Source: SBBG01 sp033717875 (GTDB taxonomy: Bacteria; Pseudomonadota; Gammaproteobacteria; Ga0077554; Ga007554). From it: a stretch of 20,196 nucleotides of DNA. The first letter of the stretch is position 1. Every line of letters begins with the position of its first letter. Positions 1-10,977 of the stretch are shown in pieces. The translations under genes were made by a program, and so were the position numbers. The stretch is taken from NCBI GenBank assembly GCA_033717875.1, contig JADDKJ010000052.1, positions 1-20,196 on the forward strand, read 5' to 3'. The notes below the pieces were generated by a model. The model worked only from the letters and a program-made list of their open reading frames with translations, was not told the origin of the DNA and did no database searches.

Positions 1-27
1 CGATACGCGCAGATCACATCGAGGCCA

Positions 28-43
28 GAGGAGAAACCTCCTC
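28..43. repeat. Short hairpin, upstream leader
   Basis: GAGGAG (28-33) and CTCCTC (38-43) form a perfect 6-bp stem around an AAAC loop. No T-run follows, so it is not a convincing intrinsic terminator. It could be the 3' end of a transcript entering from the left or part of the leader of the downstream operon. No gene is visible in positions 1-209. Confidence 0.3.
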
Positions 44-140
44 ATAAACAGGCCGGATATATGGAAGCAATCCTGTCCCTGTCAGAGTGTGTACGGTGTC
101 TTGCAAAACGGGAGGAGACCATATATGGGTAATGATGATG

Positions 141-181
141 CGATGTTAGACGTAGGGTGCGTCTCACGCACCGCAACATCG
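141..181. repeat. REP-like two-part hairpin in the fbp leader
   Basis: An outer 7-bp stem (CGATGTT 141-147 / AACATCG 175-181) encloses an inner 6-bp stem (GGTGCG 156-161 / CGCACC 167-172) with loop TCTCA. The core GTAGGGTGCG...CGCACC resembles the dispersed REP-type intergenic palindromes of many proteobacteria; that comparison is from memory. It ends 16 bases before the Shine-Dalgarno of fbp, so if transcribed it would fold in the 5' leader and could affect translation or mRNA stability. Only one copy is seen in this window. Confidence 0.4.
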
Positions 182-209
182 CACAGCACCATCATGAAAG
201 GAGGCATCC

Positions 210-1316
210 ATGAAAATCACCCTCAGTGTCATCAAGGCGGATATCGGCTCGATCGGCGGGCATATCGCCCCGTCACAGCGTTTGCTGGAGACCGTGCGGG
301 ATCATGTGCGGCAACACGGCGGCGGTTTGATTCTCGACAATTATGTCAGCCACACCGGCGACGATATCGCCATTCTCATGACCCATACCCGCGGCACGGG
401 CGATGAGCAGATCCACAAACTGGCGTGGGATGCCTTCGTCGCCGGAACGGCGGTGGCGAAGGCGCAGGGCCTGTACGGCGCGGGGCAGGATCTGCTCAAG
501 GACGCCTTCTCCGGCAACGTCAAGGGCATGGGGCCGGCGGTGGCGGAAATGGAGATCGACGAGCGGCCCAACGAACCTTTCCTGTTTTTCGCCGCCGACA
601 AGACCGATCCCGGCGCATTCAATCTACCCCTGTACCTGGCGTTCGCCGATGTCATGAACACGCCGGGCCTGATCCTCTCGCCCAATATGTCCAAGGGTTT
701 CCGTTTCGTCATCATGGATGTCAATCACACCGCAGGCGATCGCGTCATCGCGCTGAATGCCCCCGAGGAACTTTACGACATTGCCGCGTTGTTGCGCGAC
801 ACCGAGCGTTATGTGGTGGAATCGGTGTGGTCGCGCGCCACCAACGAACAGGCGGTGGCGGTGGCGACCTCGCGCCTGCACAACATCGCCGGCAAATATA
901 CCGGCAAGGACGACCCGGTGATGCTGGTGCGTGTGCAGATGAATTTCCCGGCCACCGGCGAAGTGCTGGCGCCGTATTCCATCGGCCATTTCGTCGCCGG
1001 CTGCATGCGCGGTTCGCACCAGATGCCGCTGATGCCGGTACCGCTCAACACCGGCACCAGTTATTTCGACGGCCCGCCCCTGGTCAGTTGCGCGGCCTTC
1101 GCCGAACACAACGGCACGTTGACGGAGGCGTGGGATGCGTTCGCCCATCCCTTCTGGAACAGCGTGCGCGACCGCTCCGCCGCCAAGGCGCAGGAGATGC
1201 GCCGCCAGGGCTTCTTTGGCGCGGCGATGCTACCGATGTCCGAGTTGGAGTACACCGGCATCATGGAAAAACTCGCCATCCTGGATACACGCTTCAAGGT
1301 GCGCGGAGGAAGGTAA
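210..1316 (+). CDS. fbp: Archaeal-type (class V) fructose-1,6-bisphosphate aldolase/phosphatase
   Basis: Cytosolic gluconeogenic enzyme. In studied archaeal members one active site condenses triose phosphates to fructose-1,6-bisphosphate and then removes the C1 phosphate. The 368-residue length matches the family. The N-terminus (VIKADIGSIGGH), the metal-binding stretch SHTGDDIAILMTHTRG (47-62), ADKTDPGAFN (129-138) and YSIGHFVAGCMRGSHQMPLM near residue 260 are family hallmarks. The Tyr-x-x-Lys pair (Y230, K233 in YTGKDD) corresponds to the acid/base Tyr and Schiff-base Lys of the characterised archaeal enzyme, so aldolase activity is probably retained. The ATG is set by AAGGAGG at 198-204, 5 nt upstream. 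The next gene starts 4 nt after the stop. This family is typical of archaea and thermophilic or autotrophic bacteria; its place at the head of an efflux operon is unexpected. Confidence 0.93.
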   Translation: MKITLSVIKADIGSIGGHIAPSQRLLETVRDHVRQHGGGLILDNYVSHTGDDIAILMTHTRGTGDEQIHKLAWDAFVAGTAVAKAQGLYGAGQDLLKDAFSGNVKGMGPAVAEMEIDERPNEPFLFFAADKTDPGAFNLPLYLAFADVMNTPGLILSPNMSKGFRFVIMDVNHTAGDRVIALNAPEELYDIAALLRDTERYVVESVWSRATNEQAVAVATSRLHNIAGKYTGKDDPVMLVRVQMNFPATGEVLAPYSIGHFVAGCMRGSHQMPLMPVPLNTGTSYFDGPPLVSCAAFAEHNGTLTEAWDAFAHPFWNSVRDRSAAKAQEMRRQGFFGAAMLPMSELEYTGIMEKLAILDTRFKVRGGR

Positions 1317-1320
1317 CGAT

Positions 1321-1791
1321 ATGATTCTCACCTCCAGCGCATTCGGGCACAACGATCCCATTCCGCCGCGCCATACCTGCGACGGCGCGGATGTCTCGCC
1401 GCCGCTCGCCTGGTCCGACGTGCCGGAAGGAACGAAAAGCCTGGCCGTGATCGTCGATGATCCCGACGCCCCCGACCCCGCCGCACCGATGATGATCTGG
1501 GTTCATTGGCTACTGTATAACATTCCGCCCTCGGTTACGGCGCTTGCCGAAGGCGTGAACCCGAAACAACTGCCGCCCGGCACGCTGCAAGGCATCAACG
1601 ACTGGAAGCGCACCGGCTATGGCGGTCCCTGTCCGCCAATAGGACGGCACCGCTACTTTTTCAAGCTCTACGCACTGGATACCGTGTTGCGCGATTTGGG
1701 GCGGCCGGGAGAGATCGCGCTGGAAAAGGCCATGCGCGGGCACGTCCTGGCCGAGGCGGAGTTGATCGGCACGTATCAACGGGGAAGATGA
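1321..1791 (+). CDS. YbhB/YbcL-family PEBP (Raf kinase inhibitor-like) protein
   Basis: A 156-residue phosphatidylethanolamine-binding-like protein, the usual length for bacterial YbhB/YbcL. Visible signatures are DGADVSPPLAW near residue 20, the DPDAPDP loop with WVHWLLYNIP after it, and GYGGPCPPIGRHRYFFKLYALD, which form the anion-binding pocket of the family. No signal peptide is visible, so it is likely cytoplasmic. The biochemical role of bacterial PEBPs is poorly defined. The start is the ATG at 1321, preceded by a GGAGGAAGG stretch lying in the last codons of fbp. The stop overlaps the next start (ATGA at 1788-1791), which implies translational coupling. A longer in-frame reading upstream to 1135 is a shadow of fbp. 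Confidence 0.92.
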   Translation: MILTSSAFGHNDPIPPRHTCDGADVSPPLAWSDVPEGTKSLAVIVDDPDAPDPAAPMMIWVHWLLYNIPPSVTALAEGVNPKQLPPGTLQGINDWKRTGYGGPCPPIGRHRYFFKLYALDTVLRDLGRPGEIALEKAMRGHVLAEAELIGTYQRGR

Positions 1792-3254
1792 TCAAAGGCG
1801 ATCCCCGCATGACGATGATGGAAAAATCGGTAATCCCATTTGTCATGTACATGGCGCCAGGTTTTTGGGTGGCGCCCGCCATGGCCGAAGACCCGTTTTC
1901 CACACATCGGTTAACCAGTCAAAACGCGGCGCTGGAATGGGATCGGCTCGCGACCTCCGACCACTGCGTTGCGCAGGCGTTGCCGGACAAGCCCTGGACG
2001 CTGCTGGATGTCGTCCAGCGCGCCCTGTGTCATAACCCGCAAACCCGGCAGGCGTGGGCCAATGCACGCTTTCAGGCCGAACAGGTGGGCGTGAATCAGG
2101 CCGCTTATCTGCCGAGCGTCACGCTGTCGGCGACCGCTTCGCGCAATGCAACCACGTCTTTCACGAATACCGGAATACCGATCCAGAACCAGCTCCGGCC
2201 AACCCTTTCCCTCAATTATCTGCTGTTCGATTTCGGTGGCCGTGAGGCCCGGCTGGAGAGCGCTCGCCGCAGCCTCGATGCCGCCAACTGGACACACGAT
2301 GCGACATTGCAAACGGTGTTGCTTGCCGCGGCGCAAGGTTATTACCAGCTCTTCGGTTCGCAAGCCGCGGTGGATGCCGCCCGGGAAACGGAGCGTTCCA
2401 GCGCGGAAGCGCTGGAGGCCGCCATCTTCCGCCGCAAGGTGGGCGCCGCGACACTGGCCGATGAACTCCAGGCGCGAACCGCTTGGTCGCAAGCGCTGCT
2501 CAATCGTCAGCAGGCGGAAGGCAATGCGCGCATTGCGCAGGGCACACTGAACAACGTCTTGGGACTCGATGCCGGCTATTTCTTGCAGGTCGCGCCACCT
2601 TTCTTCTCCGAACCGGATAACGTCCAGGAACAGAACCTTGCCACATTGATCCAGGAAGCCAAGCGCCTGCGCCCCGATCTCGCCGCGGCGCAGGCGCAGG
2701 TCGAGGCGCAGGCGGCGAACATCAAGGCCGCGCAGGCCAGTGGCATGCCGAATCTTTCCTTCACCACGAATTATGGCCGAATCTATTCGGATGTGTTCCC
2801 CAACGCCCAGAGCTGGTCCTTGGGTTTCTCGCTGAATGTGCCGCTGTTCACCGGGTTTTCGACCACCTATCAGATTCGCGGTGCGCAGCGGCAGTTTGAA
2901 GCCCAGCAGGCGAATCGCGACAAACTGGAAACGCAGGTGTCTCTGGATGTATGGCGCGCCTATTACACCCTGGCCACGGCCCGCGATACCCTCGACAGCA
3001 GCCAGGCATTGCTGGCGAGCGCCATGCAGTCCGCGGATGTGGCGCTGGGTCGTTACAAAGCCGGCGCGGGGAATATACTCGGTCTGCTCACCGCACAAGC
3101 CGCGCTCGCCAGCGCGCGGCAGCAGAATATCCAGAACCGCTACAACTGGCACATCGCCAAGGCCGCGCTGGCCCAGGCGATGGGGCGTCTGGATCTGCCC
3201 GATCTGGCAACGATATTGCCGGTTTCCTCATCGGTCAACGACAAGAAGGACTAA
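1788..3254 (+). CDS. tolC: TolC-family outer membrane efflux protein
   Basis: Outer-membrane channel subunit of a tripartite exporter, 488 residues, in the normal TolC/OEP range. A signal peptide is visible (hydrophobic stretch ending ...VAPAMA before EDPF). The mature protein shows the two-repeat OEP layout: LLDVVQRALCHNPQTRQAW near the start, QAAYLPSVTLSATASRN, and SLNYLLFDFGGREARLESAR in repeat 1; ATLIQEAKRLRPDLAAAQAQ, GFSLNVPLFTGFSTTYQIR and a long C-terminal helix in repeat 2. The start at 1788 overlaps the PEBP stop and has GGGGA just upstream. The ATG at 1809 (MTMMEKS) would also leave a good signal peptide and cannot be excluded. It is followed by adaptor, ATPase and permease genes, so it is the outer-membrane partner of that pump. 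The tolC symbol is used at family level. Confidence 0.92.
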   Translation: MIKGDPRMTMMEKSVIPFVMYMAPGFWVAPAMAEDPFSTHRLTSQNAALEWDRLATSDHCVAQALPDKPWTLLDVVQRALCHNPQTRQAWANARFQAEQVGVNQAAYLPSVTLSATASRNATTSFTNTGIPIQNQLRPTLSLNYLLFDFGGREARLESARRSLDAANWTHDATLQTVLLAAAQGYYQLFGSQAAVDAARETERSSAEALEAAIFRRKVGAATLADELQARTAWSQALLNRQQAEGNARIAQGTLNNVLGLDAGYFLQVAPPFFSEPDNVQEQNLATLIQEAKRLRPDLAAAQAQVEAQAANIKAAQASGMPNLSFTTNYGRIYSDVFPNAQSWSLGFSLNVPLFTGFSTTYQIRGAQRQFEAQQANRDKLETQVSLDVWRAYYTLATARDTLDSSQALLASAMQSADVALGRYKAGAGNILGLLTAQAALASARQQNIQNRYNWHIAKAALAQAMGRLDLPDLATILPVSSSVNDKKD

Positions 3255-3261
3255 AGTAAAA

Positions 3262-4422
3262 ATGCCGCGCACCTCATTACGACGATTTGTCATTGCATTT
3301 GTGATACTGCTCATGGCGGGCGGAGGCGCCTATTATGGTTGGCGATATCTGCAACAGGCGCCGGGGCCGGAACGCTACCGGACGGCGCTGGTGGACAAGG
3401 GAACCATTATCCGCACGGTCTCCGCCAACGGCACGTTGAATCCCGTGGTACTGGTGAACGTGGGCACGCAGGTATCCGGCACGCTCAAGCGGCTGCGCGC
3501 CGATTTCAATGATCGGGTCAAGGCCGGGCAGGTGCTGGCCGAACTCGATCCGTCGCTGCTTCAGGCCCAGCTTGGCCAGAGCCGGGCCAGTGTAGCCAAT
3601 GCCCAAGCCAGCCTGAAACTCGCACAGGCCAATGAACGCCGCAGCCGCGAGCTGTACGAAAAGGACTATGTGGCGCGCTCCGATCTCGATCAGGCGACCC
3701 AGGCGCTGGAGGTGGGCCGCGCCCAGGTGGCGACGGCGCAGGCCCAAGTGCGCCGTGATGAAACCAATCTGGGTTATGCCGTCATCCGTTCGCCGGTGTC
3801 CGGTGTAGTGGTGTCGAGGAATGTGGATGTCGGGCAGACGGTAGCGGCGAGCTTTCAAACCCCCACACTGTTCACCATCGCCCAGGATCTGGCGCGCATG
3901 CAGATTGATACCAGCGTCGCGGAAGCGGACGTGGGCGGGATACGTGTTGGACAGCCGGTAAATTTCACGGTGGATGCCTTTCCCGACCGCCAATTTCAAG
4001 GCGCGGTGAAACAAGTACGGCTGAATGCCACGGTGCAACAGAATGTGGTGACCTACGATGTTGTGATCGCCGTCGATAATCCCGAACAGATATTGCTCCC
4101 GGGCATGACCGCCTTCGTCAACGTCACGGTCGACGAGCGGCGCGATGCGGTGCGCATTCCTCTAACGGCGCTGCGTTTCCGCCCCGCCACGGAGACGCCT
4201 GCTTCCACAGGGGGGAAATCCAAGAGTGCCGGCGGAAAAACCGTTTACCGGCTGGAGGGTATGCAATTGACGCCGGTGCGCGTACGCCTGGGCATCAGCG
4301 ACAACAAATATGCGGAATTGAAGGAAGGAAATCTGAAGGAGGGCGATGCGCTGGTGGTGGAGGAGGTGGGGACCAATAAAAAACCGGAAACCTCCAGCGG
4401 CTTTCGCATGAGAATGCCATGA
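3262..4422 (+). CDS. macA: MacA-like periplasmic adaptor (membrane fusion protein)
   Basis: 386 residues. It links the inner-membrane ABC permease to the TolC channel. An N-terminal membrane anchor (FVIAFVILLMAGGGAYYGW, about residues 10-28) is followed by a lipoyl half (VGTQVSGTLKRL...VLAELDPSLL), an alpha-hairpin of about 80 residues rich in Ala/Gln, the second lipoyl half (VIRSPVSGVVVSRNVDVGQTV), and a beta-barrel with the MacA-typical segment NATVQQNVVTYDVVI and LLPGMTAFVNV. A low-complexity Gly/Ser/Lys linker sits near residue 315. The ATG at 3262 has AAGGA at 3246-3250. It starts 8 nt after the tolC stop and its own stop overlaps the ATPase start (ATGA). The transported substrate cannot be read from sequence; MacAB-type pumps export macrolides, peptides, siderophores or lipids. 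Confidence 0.92.
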   Translation: MPRTSLRRFVIAFVILLMAGGGAYYGWRYLQQAPGPERYRTALVDKGTIIRTVSANGTLNPVVLVNVGTQVSGTLKRLRADFNDRVKAGQVLAELDPSLLQAQLGQSRASVANAQASLKLAQANERRSRELYEKDYVARSDLDQATQALEVGRAQVATAQAQVRRDETNLGYAVIRSPVSGVVVSRNVDVGQTVAASFQTPTLFTIAQDLARMQIDTSVAEADVGGIRVGQPVNFTVDAFPDRQFQGAVKQVRLNATVQQNVVTYDVVIAVDNPEQILLPGMTAFVNVTVDERRDAVRIPLTALRFRPATETPASTGGKSKSAGGKTVYRLEGMQLTPVRVRLGISDNKYAELKEGNLKEGDALVVEEVGTNKKPETSSGFRMRMP

Positions 4423-5140
4423 AGGTGGCCAATCCCCTCATCCGTGTGGAACACCTCGTCAAAACCTATGAAACAGGCGCGGAACTTGCGGTGGCGGCAC
4501 TGCGGGAGATCAACCTCAGCATCAGCCCCGGTGAATTCGTTGCCATCATGGGACCTTCCGGTTCGGGCAAGTCGACGTTCATGAATATTCTCGGTTGCCT
4601 TGATGTGCCGAACAAGGGTCATTACTATCTGAATGGAGAGGATGTGGCGCATTTGAGCAAGGACCGGCTCGCCCAGGTGCGCAGTCAAATGCTCGGCTTC
4701 GTTTTTCAGGGCTTCAATCTTCTGTCGCGCATGGATGCCTTGGGCAACGTCGCCTTGCCGCTGGTCTATGCGAGCATAGGAAAAACGGAACGGAACGCGC
4801 GTGCCATGGTGCTGCTGGAACAGGTGGGTCTGGGGAGTTTCGCGCACAAATTGCCGAATCAACTTTCCGGCGGGCAACAGCAGCGCGTCGCCATCGCCCG
4901 TGCCCTGATCAATCGACCGCTGCTGATCTTGGCCGACGAGCCAACAGGCAATCTTGACACGCACAACAGTGGCGAGATCATGCGTCTGTTCCGCGAATTG
5001 AATGAACACCAGGAGATCACGCTGATCGTTGTCACCCATGATCCGAATATCGCGCGTTACGCCAAACGGCTGGTGCGGTTCCTGGATGGCGTCGTCGTCG
5101 CGGATGGCCCGGTCGCAGAGATTCTGGAGGCGCACGCCTG

Positions 5141-5141
<1 letters not shown>
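4419..5141 (+). CDS. macB: MacB/LolD-type ABC transporter ATP-binding protein
   Basis: 240-residue cytoplasmic ATPase of the exporter. All nucleotide-binding motifs are intact: Walker A GPSGSGKST (45-53), Q-loop Gln97 (FVFQGFN), signature LSGGQQQR (149-156), Walker B ending in ADEPTGNLD with catalytic Glu174, and switch His207 (VVTHD). The short insert and the NLLSRMDALGNVALPL segment are typical of the MacB/LolD/FtsE group. In E. coli MacB the ATPase and permease are one polypeptide; here they are two genes joined by a TGATG overlap (stop 5139-5141, next ATG at 5141). It overlaps the macA stop by four bases, so translation is probably coupled. Confidence 0.92.
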
Positions 5142-6361
<1,220 letters not shown>

Positions 6362-6367
6362 CCACGG

Positions 6368-6372
6368 AATAC
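6368..6372. repeat. Left target-site duplication of the IS (AATAC)
   Basis: AATAC directly abuts the left inverted repeat and is repeated exactly at 8031-8035 next to the right end. A 4-5 bp duplication is usual for IS1380-family insertions. Its identity on both sides argues for an insertion that has not been rearranged since. Confidence 0.8.
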
Positions 6373-6390
6373 CCCAAATCCCGCGATACC
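6373..6390 (+). repeat. IS left terminal inverted repeat
   Basis: CCCAAATCCCGCGATACC pairs imperfectly with the right end. Matches include the leading CCCA and the core CCGCGAT. The boundary is set by the adjoining AATAC duplication. Confidence 0.75.
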
Positions 6391-6595
6391 AAAAAGCGCA
6401 CTTTCCTGATTGCTTAAATTGTAGGCAATCCGTGCTGATTATCGCTCAGAAATTTGCTGCAAGGGGGGAGTGTGAGGGCTCTGGAGTGGCCGATGAGCAA
6501 GCGAACCAGGCTTTTGGTGTCTTGCGCGCAAGTTCAGGCTGCGCACGAGCCTTCTGAGCGTGCGCGATTTCGTCTGATCTGGCTGGACGCCAGGG

Positions 6596-7914
6596 CTACG
6601 ATGGTGCGTGCGCAAACGCTCTTGTGCGCTGGCGAATACGCTCCAAGATGTCGAGCGCGGTTTGATTGACTTTGAGAATCCAGCTGCCCGCGCTCTTGAT
6701 GACCTTGCCTGCCAAGTGCAGTAGCCGCCAGCGCACTGTTTGCACCTGGTGGCGCTGCCACGATTCATCCAAGGTGATGAGCTTGAACAGCACGAACACA
6801 TTGTGCGCAATGGCCCCAATGCGAAAGAACACCGCATTGGCAGCGAACTGACCGCAGGGCATGCGCTCCATGCCAAAGCCGACCTTGAGTTCCTTGATGC
6901 CGTTCTCCGAGGACTGTTCGCGCTGGCAGTACCACACGTAAACGTCATCTGCGCTGTAGCCTTGGGCAAAGTTGCTGGCGATGAGCGTGTACTTGGTTTG
7001 CAGCTTGGCCTCCTGGGGTTTGCCCTCGTCATCGAAGAGATCGCACTGGTGTTGGCGGCGCACGACCACCAGTCGAAACGATTTTCTAGTCTCGTTCATC
7101 GAGTGCGTCACCTCAGCGACGGCACAGTCAGCATACTTCTTCCACTGCGACTCGGGGATGCCTTGCACCAAGGCGTTCACCGGCTCACTCCACCGCCCAC
7201 CGATAGCAAACGCGATGTCCTGCTGCTCGCAGTAGTTGAAGATATCGGCTTGGTAGGTGGCTGAATCCGCGCGCAGCCGCTTGATGCGGTGCGCGCGCGG
7301 CATGGCCGACTCGCATTTCTTGATGAATTCCAAATTGGCGCTGGCGGGGGCGGCGTTACCCTCGCGAAACTCTTCGTGCAGCACAACGCCCGCCTCCGCC
7401 AGGTGGCCCACCATCGGCATGTAACCTTGCTCGCCTTTGTAGGTGAACTTCGCGCTGTCTTTCTCCGCCACAATCTGACTGGCATCAATGTCCAGCGTGT
7501 GTTCGGTACGCTCCATCTTGCCCAGGCGCTGTGCCACAACGTGCCGGTTAACGATGCTCAAGCCTGCCAAGCCCGGGCCAGCTCCCACATGGAAGGCGGG
7601 AACGCGCCTACGGCGTCCGTGCTCGGGGTGTGGTCGATTTTGAGCAGGTGGCGCAAGCCCTCGTCAGCATAGATCACACGCAAGTCCTCCAAGCTGCGCT
7701 CGCCGCCGCTGAGCATGAGCAGCAGCGGCATCACATAGTCTTCGGGCACATAGCCGCGTGCGCTACCTGGTGCGGGCGGGCACTGGTCAACCCAGCGCGG
7801 TACGCCCACTGCGCGGATGAACTCACCCAGCACCGATAGCCCGGCATTGGCGGTGAGCAGTTCAGCGGTAGCCTGTAATTTGAACGGAAGCACGGTGCGT
7901 GCCTGACGAGCCAT
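6596..7914 (-). pseudogene. IS1380-family transposase, disrupted by a frameshift
   Basis: The N-terminal part (7914 down to about 7590) reads MARQARTVLPF...DHTPSTDAVG and the C-terminal part (about 7588 down to 6596) continues in another frame from GAGPGLAGLSIVNRHVV. Together they give the whole DDE transposase: TLDIDAS with the first Asp, RLRADSATYQAD with the second, and EQSSENGIKELKVGFGMERM with the Glu and the family's C-terminal block. The shift lies at the CACA run at 7586-7589 on the + strand; removing one CA restores a 438-residue protein of usual family length with no gap. This looks like a dinucleotide duplication and not a programmed shift. The copy is probably inactive unless the indel is a sequencing error. 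Confidence 0.85.
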
Positions 7915-8013
7915 AGATCACCCCACGAAAATCACCAATTGAGTGACTTTTAAATGGCGTTAAATCTCTGTAAATCAAGCACTGGCGCGGGTCTTGGCAG
8001 TGTTTTATTTCTT

Positions 8014-8030
8014 GGATCGCGGAATCTGGG
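8014..8030 (-). repeat. IS right terminal inverted repeat
   Basis: Read on the minus strand it is CCCAGATTCCGCGATCC. It shares CCCA and CCGCGAT with the left end and is followed on the + strand by the AATAC duplication at 8031-8035. Confidence 0.75.
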
Positions 8031-8035
8031 AATAC
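8031..8035. repeat. Right target-site duplication of the IS (AATAC)
   Basis: Exact copy of 6368-6372, immediately outside the right inverted repeat. Confidence 0.8.
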
Positions 8036-8043
8036 AATCGCCA

Positions 8044-8072
8044 TTGCATAAGGACTCGTTTTGGTTTAAGAT
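8044..8072 (+). promoter_or_regulatory. Probable sigma-70 promoter of tRNA-Ser
   Basis: TTGCAT (8044-8049) and TAAGAT (8067-8072) are separated by 17 bp. The bases after the -10 are GC-rich (CGCGCC), as in stringently controlled stable-RNA promoters. A start near 8079 would give a leader of about 36 nt before the mature tRNA. The IS ends only 14 bp upstream of the -35, so sequences further upstream, such as an UP element, were replaced by IS DNA. Confidence 0.5.
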
Positions 8073-8115
8073 TTCGCGCCTTGCTTGCGGGATTTGCACG
8101 GCAGGGTCAATTCCC

Positions 8116-8206
<91 letters not shown>

Positions 8207-8209
8207 ATA

Positions 8210-8360
8210 GGAAGCTCTGAATAATTCCATCCTGGAATTCCCAGAGCAAGAAAAGCAAAAATGCGATTTTTGCTTTTCTTCGTTTTTCAATCACTTGCCC
8301 TGATTGAAAAATGCCGGCACATCCCTGTGCCGCGGAACCTCTGAATTATTCAGAGGTTCC
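8210..8360. repeat. Multi-hairpin MITE-like element with IS5-like terminal repeats
   Basis: The ends are an 18-bp inverted repeat with one mismatch (GGAAGCTCTGAATAATTC at 8210-8227; GGAACCTCTGAATAATTC on the other strand, 8343-8360). Inside are successive hairpins: GCTCTG/CAGAGC plus AATTCCA/TGGAATT (8214-8247); a perfect 15-bp stem with loop GCG (8248-8280); TTTTTCAATCA/TGATTGAAAAA (8283-8311); CGGCACA/TGTGCCG (8315-8332); and a 13-bp near-perfect palindrome (8334-8360). There is no coding capacity. The terminal sequence resembles the IS5 end from memory (GGAAG-T-GAATAA-TCC in common). No clear target duplication is seen. It starts 4 nt after the tRNA CCA and probably also acts as its terminator. 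Confidence 0.65.
8248..8287 (+). terminator. Likely intrinsic terminator of tRNA-Ser
   Basis: A perfect 15-bp inverted repeat (8248-8262 / 8266-8280, loop GCG) has a T-rich 3' arm and is followed by CGTTTTT. It lies 42 nt after the tRNA. It is part of the multi-hairpin element. The stem is AT-rich, so efficiency is uncertain. On the other strand the structure could also stop transcription from the converging ATPase gene. Confidence 0.45.
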
Positions 8361-8387
8361 AATAATCAATAACGTAGTTGTCCGTAT

Positions 8388-8408
8388 TATCTCTGGATAC
8401 CGGAGATA
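8388..8408 (-). terminator. Small hairpin after the P-type ATPase gene
   Basis: TATCTC (8388-8393) pairs with GAGATA (8403-8408), 10 bases past the ATPase stop as read on the minus strand. No T-run follows, so termination here is weakly supported. The larger hairpins at 8210-8360 lie further downstream on the same strand. Confidence 0.25.
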
Positions 8409-8418
8409 GCGCGCGGAG

Positions 8419-10973
<2,555 letters not shown>

Positions 10974-10977
<4 letters not shown>

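Larger units (their letters stand above)
6373..8030 (-). mobile_element. IS1380-family insertion sequence, complete but with frameshifted transposase
   Basis: The 1658-bp element is bounded by imperfect inverted repeats: CCCAAATCCCGCGATACC at 6373-6390 and, on the other strand, CCCAGATTCCGCGATCC ending at 8030. It is flanked by AATAC duplications. A single transposase gene occupies most of the length on the minus strand (6596-7914). The size and one-ORF layout fit the IS1380 family. The 223 bases between the left end and the transposase stop, and the 116 bases between the start codon and the right end, hold no other gene. It was inserted between the macB permease stop and the promoter of tRNA-Ser without damaging either. 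Confidence 0.88.

Noticed and set aside
13..25. 13-bp match ATCACATCGAGGC to 14847-14859
   Set aside because: A few matches of this length are expected by chance in 20 kb, and flanks do not extend it.
89..406. 105-codon + strand frame with GGAGGA before an ATG at 125
   Set aside because: It overlaps the well-supported fbp gene in another frame, has no recognisable motif and its sequence after 210 is an out-of-frame reading of fbp.
1911..3152. 413-codon minus-strand frame opposite tolC
   Set aside because: Antisense frame produced by GC-rich codon usage; the + strand TolC has signal peptide, domain motifs and operon fit.
4245..5135. 296-codon minus-strand frame opposite macA/macB
   Set aside because: Mirror of highly conserved ATPase codons with no family motif of its own.
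7558..7640. Programmed frameshift between two transposase frames
   Set aside because: No slippery heptamer or stimulatory structure is evident, IS1380 transposases are normally a single frame, and removal of one CA restores a seamless protein.
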